Made by a program: the position numbers and the translations under genes | Shown: one piece after another, positions 54,401 to 63,928 of the stretch | Layout of the letters: each line of letters opens with the position of its first letter | Position numbering within the stretch: position 1 is the stretch's first letter | DNA from: Tubiluchus corallicola | Taxonomy: Eukaryota > Priapulida > Priapulimorpha > Priapulimorphida > Tubiluchidae | DNA: 63,928 nucleotides | Reading direction: 5' to 3' | Assembly (NCBI GenBank): GCA_030141605.1 | Contig: JAQGDQ010000613.1 | Coordinates: 64,001 to 127,928 of the forward strand | The notes under the pieces: model-generated | What the model saw: only the letters and a program-made list of their open reading frames with translations | Told to the model about the DNA's origin: nothing | Database searches by the model: none

Positions 54401-54703
54401 CTTCCAATTAGCCTACTTCTGTTTTTAATTGTATGGCATCATTAATGGCAATTGTAAATGTCTAATATTAATTTACTAACAGCTTCTGCGTTTAATGAGC
54501 GACGACTCTACACAAAAATTTGCACAAGTGACCTAACAAATACCGAACGAGACACAAGTCTAGAGCACGAGCCAAACATATTCAGAATCCATATATAATT
54601 CTTGTTGCAGTACAGAATATGTTTTCAAAGTGTGGTTTTTTGTATTGCCAGCCATTTATATACTATGTGATTTTCTTATAGTCTAAATAATGTCCGATAA
54701 TCT
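51481..54703. other. Intergenic, no gene seen; degenerate local duplications
   Basis: 52190-52330 and 52505-52640 share blocks (ttactttgcgcat, ttctctaac, tttctgaa.agcgcc). 52342-52445 and 53503-53590 share gctgcaaaggaagtgtgaaa. The rest is AT-rich and unassigned. The 3' UTR of the minus-strand GPCR presumably occupies the right edge. Confidence 0.5.
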
Positions 54704-56023
54704 TTAACCAGCTGGGTTGCGCATAAATGGACTTAGTCTTGTTTCGTCGTAATCGACTTTCTCTTGGACAACAATCGTTTTCACTTTTGGATCCACTTCT
54801 TGTTTCTCAACCGACTTCTTCAGTAATTTATCTGGAGACAGCGTGGACAAAGGCAGGGATGTTTGGTTCGATGCTTTCTTCTTCGGAATGCCACACGAAT
54901 CAATCGAAGACGTGTTGTCTTGACAGCGACAACGACTAATGTCCAGACAGTGCTTCCGAAATTTTTCCTGGAAAAGAAAATAGGAAATCGGATCGAATGC
55001 ACAACTGGAAAGAGCCAGCATACTGAAAAACTGGCTGAGAAATACAAGTTTCTCCGAACTCTGTACCGCTGGGCAGCCATCCAGTGACTGCTTATGTACC
55101 AGGACTAACTTAAACACGTGTAAAGGTGTCCAGCATAATATAAAGATCAACATCATAATTACACACATTCGAACACACATTTTCCTGTAGTGGACACAGA
55201 CTTTGGCAGCCTGCACTGAATCACCAACAGGCTTTCTGATCCAGAGCCGATGACCTATTCTGACATAGGTATACCCCATCACGGCCACTGGTATAACAAA
55301 CATTGCTCCAAACTTTAGCCACATATAAATCTTCTCCATCTTCATGGATAATTCGATCTTCTCAAAGTCGTCCACCCAAAGTTCTACGCAGTAACGTGTA
55401 GTCCCATTTTCCGTATCCAGCTCCACGACATCGTACGCAATCAGGCATGGAATTCCAAATACGATGGCGGCAAGCCAGACGATCACAATGATCCAATGTG
55501 TGGCGAGGAAACGTTTGCGCACGCGATGACGTAGTGGATGAACAATGGCACAAAAACGTTCAATGGCAATGCAACACAAAGTGAAGGAGTTGATGGCAAT
55601 GGCTGTATCCTGTGTGAAAGGAACAAGTTTACACAAACCAGCTCCCCGTTCCCACTCTAGGTCCACCACCACCATGACAAGTTGAAACGGTATGCAAATT
55701 AACGTTATTATTAAATCGCTAATAGCCAGAGAACAGATGAACATGTTCACTTTTGTCTTCATGTCCTTAAAGAAGCCAATGATCCACAGGGTGACGATGT
55801 TGCCAAAGATGGAACAGAGTATGATTGTCGCGTACATCAGTGACAGGATGACCTTGGTCGCAGAAGTTGTCGCATGACTTGGAATGTCCACGATGTTGTC
55901 ACGTGCTTCAAAAACATACAGAAGATTCCATTTACCTGTGTTGGTGGAATCAGAGCTATTTGTCCACAAAATAAGTGCTTCCAGCAAATTTTCTTTGATT
56001 AGCTCCTTCTTACTGCCTTCCAT
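54704..56023 (-). CDS. Rhodopsin-like (class A) neuropeptide GPCR, RFamide/QRFP-receptor-like
   Basis: Seven-span cell-surface receptor, 439 aa in one exon. TM1 at about 57-82 with GN (GNIV, 74-77); TM2 with LAISD (99-103); TM3 from Cys131 to the E/DRY position, here ERF (155-157) followed by CAIVHPL; TM4 at about 176-198; TM5 at about 232-255; TM6 with CWTP (297-300); TM7 with DPISY (344-348) in place of NPxxY. Helix 8 is FQEKFRKHC with a possible palmitoylation Cys. Cys131 and Cys212 should form the usual extracellular disulfide. N22 and N206 are N-glycosylation sequons. The third-loop start RLWIRKPVGD resembles QRFP/RFamide-type receptors, so the ligand is probably an amidated peptide; this is inference. 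The start is the first ATG in frame. The frame stays open upstream through a triplet repeat. Class A assignment is secure, subfamily is not. Confidence 0.93.
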   Translation of the reverse strand: MEGSKKELIKENLLEALILWTNSSDSTNTGKWNLLYVFEARDNIVDIPSHATTSATKVILSLMYATIILCSIFGNIVTLWIIGFFKDMKTKVNMFICSLAISDLIITLICIPFQLVMVVVDLEWERGAGLCKLVPFTQDTAIAINSFTLCCIAIERFCAIVHPLRHRVRKRFLATHWIIVIVWLAAIVFGIPCLIAYDVVELDTENGTTRYCVELWVDDFEKIELSMKMEKIYMWLKFGAMFVIPVAVMGYTYVRIGHRLWIRKPVGDSVQAAKVCVHYRKMCVRMCVIMMLIFILCWTPLHVFKLVLVHKQSLDGCPAVQSSEKLVFLSQFFSMLALSSCAFDPISYFLFQEKFRKHCLDISRCRCQDNTSSIDSCGIPKKKASNQTSLPLSTLSPDKLLKKSVEKQEVDPKVKTIVVQEKVDYDETRLSPFMRNPAG

Positions 56024-56029
56024 CGTTGC

Positions 56030-56030
<1 letters not shown>

Positions 56031-56107
<77 letters not shown>

Positions 56108-56165
56108 TGTTGTTGTTGTTGTAGTAGTAGTAGTAGTAGTAATAGTAGCAGTAGTAGTAGTAGTT

Positions 56166-56264
<99 letters not shown>

Positions 56265-56267
56265 AAT
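56031..56267. repeat. (GTA)n triplet microsatellite abutting the GPCR start
   Basis: About 79 triplets with a few triplet-preserving changes (GTT block at 56106-56120, gtaatagtagca near 56140). It begins 8 bp upstream of the receptor ATG, so on the minus strand it is (ACT)n in the presumed 5' UTR. It keeps one reading phase throughout. Confidence 0.97.
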
Positions 56268-57991
56268 CTACAGTAGTTATAATATAACTTTTGAAATAAA
56301 TAGTTTTTCCACTATAGTTACGACTACAATATATATATGCAGACAGAGATACTGATACATCGATACATTGAAAGATCTGTCAGTGTGAAATACTTTTGAA
56401 ACCATCAATTCCTCTTTGCTCTTTAATGGCTTCCCGACGACTGGTGGCATTTTGCACGCATGATTTTTTATTTCTGTATTACATTTCACCACAGATTATA
56501 TCTGGTTATTCGGCAAGTGTTTCCTCATTCTGCAGATATAGCAGTGGCTTCATCGCGGCAACTTTTATTTGAGCTATAGGAATAATCCCACCGAGTGTTG
56601 AACCACACACACCTCACAAAATGTCTTTGAAATGATATGTTCTGTCACTCAGCTGTCGTACGTTTTTTGCATTAACACACTTTAATTTGGAAAAACTTGA
56701 AAGTAAAAATAAAGACCTACGCATGCGCAGATTGCAATTACTAGTACTGAGTTTATCAGTCAGAATTGTTTACACATACTTGAGCAGACGCAAATTAAGA
56801 AGTCGACGAACAAGAAAAGGCCATTAAAAAACTTCAAAATAAAGCAAATGGGAAAAAGTTCTGACTCGTGATATTTTCGTATCTTGTGTATTAAGACCAA
56901 AACACTTGGAAGTTGCCTTAATTAATAAAAACAATGACTTTGATACACGGGTGTAAAACTAGAGTAAATTTTTCAGCTGGCAAAGAGTAATCAACATGGA
57001 TTTATGTGTAACTGTGATGATTAGTGTCTTTGTCTTTTTGTATTTTTACACAAAAATTAGCCAGAAAAATGACTACAAGGTACTTGAAATGAAAACCTAA
57101 CCAATGATAAAGAAATTCTTTAAAGCAACTCATGTATAGATAACTCCTACACAGCTAACTCACATACAACTAACTCACATGCAGATAGCTCATATATGTA
57201 TGTGTAGATATACACAGATATATGTAGATATGTAGATAACTGATATACACAGACAATTTATATACATTTAACTCATATGTAGATAACACATATACATATA
57301 ACTAATAATTATGTAGATGGTTCGTATACAGGTAACTCATATACAGATAACTCAGATATAGCTAACTCATATGTAGATAACTCATTTACAGATATTTCAT
57401 ATACAGATATCTCATATACAACTAACTCATACGTAAGTAACTCATTTTCAAGAAGTTCAGCTCAGACGTCATATCTAACAGGCACGTCAACCAGTGAATC
57501 TTAAAGGACATGTCATTATGACTGGAGACACTATTTTACCCAAGACCACAAGAGCAGCTAACTAGGAGTCTGGGGGAACGCTGTAAGCTCCATTTTGCTG
57601 CATTTGACATATTGGAGGCCTCTAAGAGCACTTTAAGACAACTTTTGTGTTCTAATGCAGTTTATTTTGGCTAAAACAAGTAAAACTTAGTATTTACAGT
57701 TTTTTTGTCGATCTTGTATCACCACTCAAAAGAATTAATTTAATCGACCTTTTTTGCAAATAACGTTCAACAGGAATTTCTTTGTACATTTTGTACATTT
57801 CGTCGGCGGCATTCCAGGGGTATCCGATGGCGGTTTTAATTCATTTTTTACATGCTCCAACTGTAACAGTTTTACAAACATACAGGACCTGTACAGGAGC
57901 TAGAGGGCTTGCAAGGGATATGTCTGACCCAGTTTCTCTGTTAAAAAGACTAACTTGAACAGTGTTTAGATGAAATACGTATTTAAGCTGT
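56268..57991. other. Intergenic between GPCR and astacin gene
   Basis: No gene is recognised. 57125-57440 holds a degenerate tandem array of a roughly 13-16 bp unit like aactcatatacagat/aactcatatgtagat. The GPCR promoter should lie in the left part, but no core element stands out. Confidence 0.5.
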
Positions 57992-62959
<4,968 letters not shown>

Positions 62960-63129
62960 CTACAAAAATGAAACAAAACAAGCTGTACTAAAAATCGCAA
63001 AAGAGCGTGTCCTTTTTTTACAAATTGCAAAAGTGTCATTTTTGACAAAAAAGGACATTTACATTCTTAAAATGTTTTCTGAATTATCAATCATTAGTTT
63101 CCTTATCGTGACATGTTCGATACCTCTGT

Positions 63130-63242
<113 letters not shown>

Positions 63243-63424
63243 ATTAATAATGAACAGAGGTATCGAACATGTCACGATAAGGAAACTAATGATTGATAAT
63301 TCAGAAAACATTTTAAGAATGTAAATGTCCTTTTTTTATCAAAAATGACACTTTTGCAATTTGTAAAAAAAGGACAAGCTCTTTTGCGATTTTTAGTACA
63401 GCTTGTTTTGTTTCATTTTTGTAG

Positions 63425-63593
63425 CTGTTCATCTACTGTTAATTAGGTGTACAGAAAATAACACTGGGTACAGGTTGTGTCCAGCGTAGAATAGTCATTC
63501 ATGAACTCATGCATGCACTTGGCTTCTGGCATGAACAAAGTCGTGAAGATAGAGATTCATATGTGAGCATAATCACACCTAATATCTTGCCAG
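63425..63593 (+). pseudogene. Inverted, broken copy of the astacin active-site exon
   Basis: Plus-strand copy of exon 62784-62959. The acceptor (ttttgtag), the [19 protein letters not shown] coding block and the donor (CAG/gtagtg) are kept. After the first few codons, about 12 bases are replaced by 5 (net -7), which shifts the frame and puts a TAG in the frame entered from the acceptor. It is therefore not a working second exon as read here, unless a different acceptor is used. Confidence 0.8.
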
Positions 63594-63712
63594 GTAGTGA
63601 TCTTGTTCTTGCTCTTTCTGACTTTTTTTCTTTCATTTCTGTCATTAATTAATTAATTAATTAATTAATTCATTCATTCATTCATTCATTCATTCATTCA
63701 TTCATTCATTCA

Positions 63713-63717
63713 TTCAT

Positions 63718-63752
<35 letters not shown>

Positions 63753-63753
63753 C

Positions 63754-63834
<81 letters not shown>

Positions 63835-63880
63835 TTCTCTTTTTCTGTATCTTCTCTCCCCTTTTCTCTCTCTCTCTCTG
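63713..63880 (+). repeat. (TTTC)n then (CT)n microsatellite
   Basis: The TTTC run to about 63751 mirrors the left-arm GAAA tract. The following (CT)n, to about 63826, and pyrimidine-rich sequence have no counterpart at the left arm, so the palindrome ends near here. Confidence 0.95.
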
Positions 63881-63928
63881 GCAACGTTTCACACGCTACT
63901 CTGCACGTAAATAGTTTAGTACGTATTT

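Noticed and set aside
55884-56276. Poly-Val open frame on +
   Set aside because: It runs antisense to the GPCR N-terminus and through the (GTA)n microsatellite.

Overview
This is metazoan nuclear DNA: AT-rich, with long introns, GT-AG splice sites and many miniature transposable elements. The proteins are animal ones: FIH, TM9SF3, a class A peptide GPCR and an astacin protease with ShKT domains. Gene density, intron sizes and repeats fit a marine invertebrate, but I cannot fix the phylum. No species-level call is made.

Layout. 1-9274: the 3' part of an unidentified coiled-coil gene on + (seven exons seen; the 5' end lies outside the window). 9275-17932: its 3' UTR, then transposon-rich DNA without a convincing gene. 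17933-34136, minus: a complete nine-exon gene for factor inhibiting HIF (HIF1AN/FIH, 327 aa). 34307-50117, plus: a complete fifteen-exon TM9SF3 gene (583 aa). It is divergent from HIF1AN, with only 170 bp between the two start codons. 50118-54703: TM9SF3 3' UTR, a 34-bp-unit minisatellite and old repeats. 54704-56023, minus: an intronless rhodopsin-like peptide GPCR (439 aa) whose start codon directly abuts a 237-bp triplet repeat. 57992-62959, minus: the 3' part of an astacin metalloprotease gene followed by three ShKT domains, one per exon. 62650-63735: a palindrome of two arms of about 485 bp around an (ATT)n core. It carries a second, inverted and broken copy of the astacin active-site exon.

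The genes do not form a pathway. HIF1AN is an oxygen-sensing hydroxylase of nucleus and cytosol, TM9SF3 is an endomembrane protein, the GPCR is a cell-surface receptor and the astacin is a secreted protease. Only HIF1AN and TM9SF3 share an obvious regulatory space.

Much of the non-coding DNA can be assigned to about a dozen short repeat families, because copies recur within the window or end in terminal inverted repeats: pogo-like, TA-target and hAT-like MITEs, a tRNA-derived SINE family and two non-LTR retrotransposon 3' ends. All coordinates were derived by eye from splice consensus, reading phase and protein similarity remembered from known families; no alignment was run.
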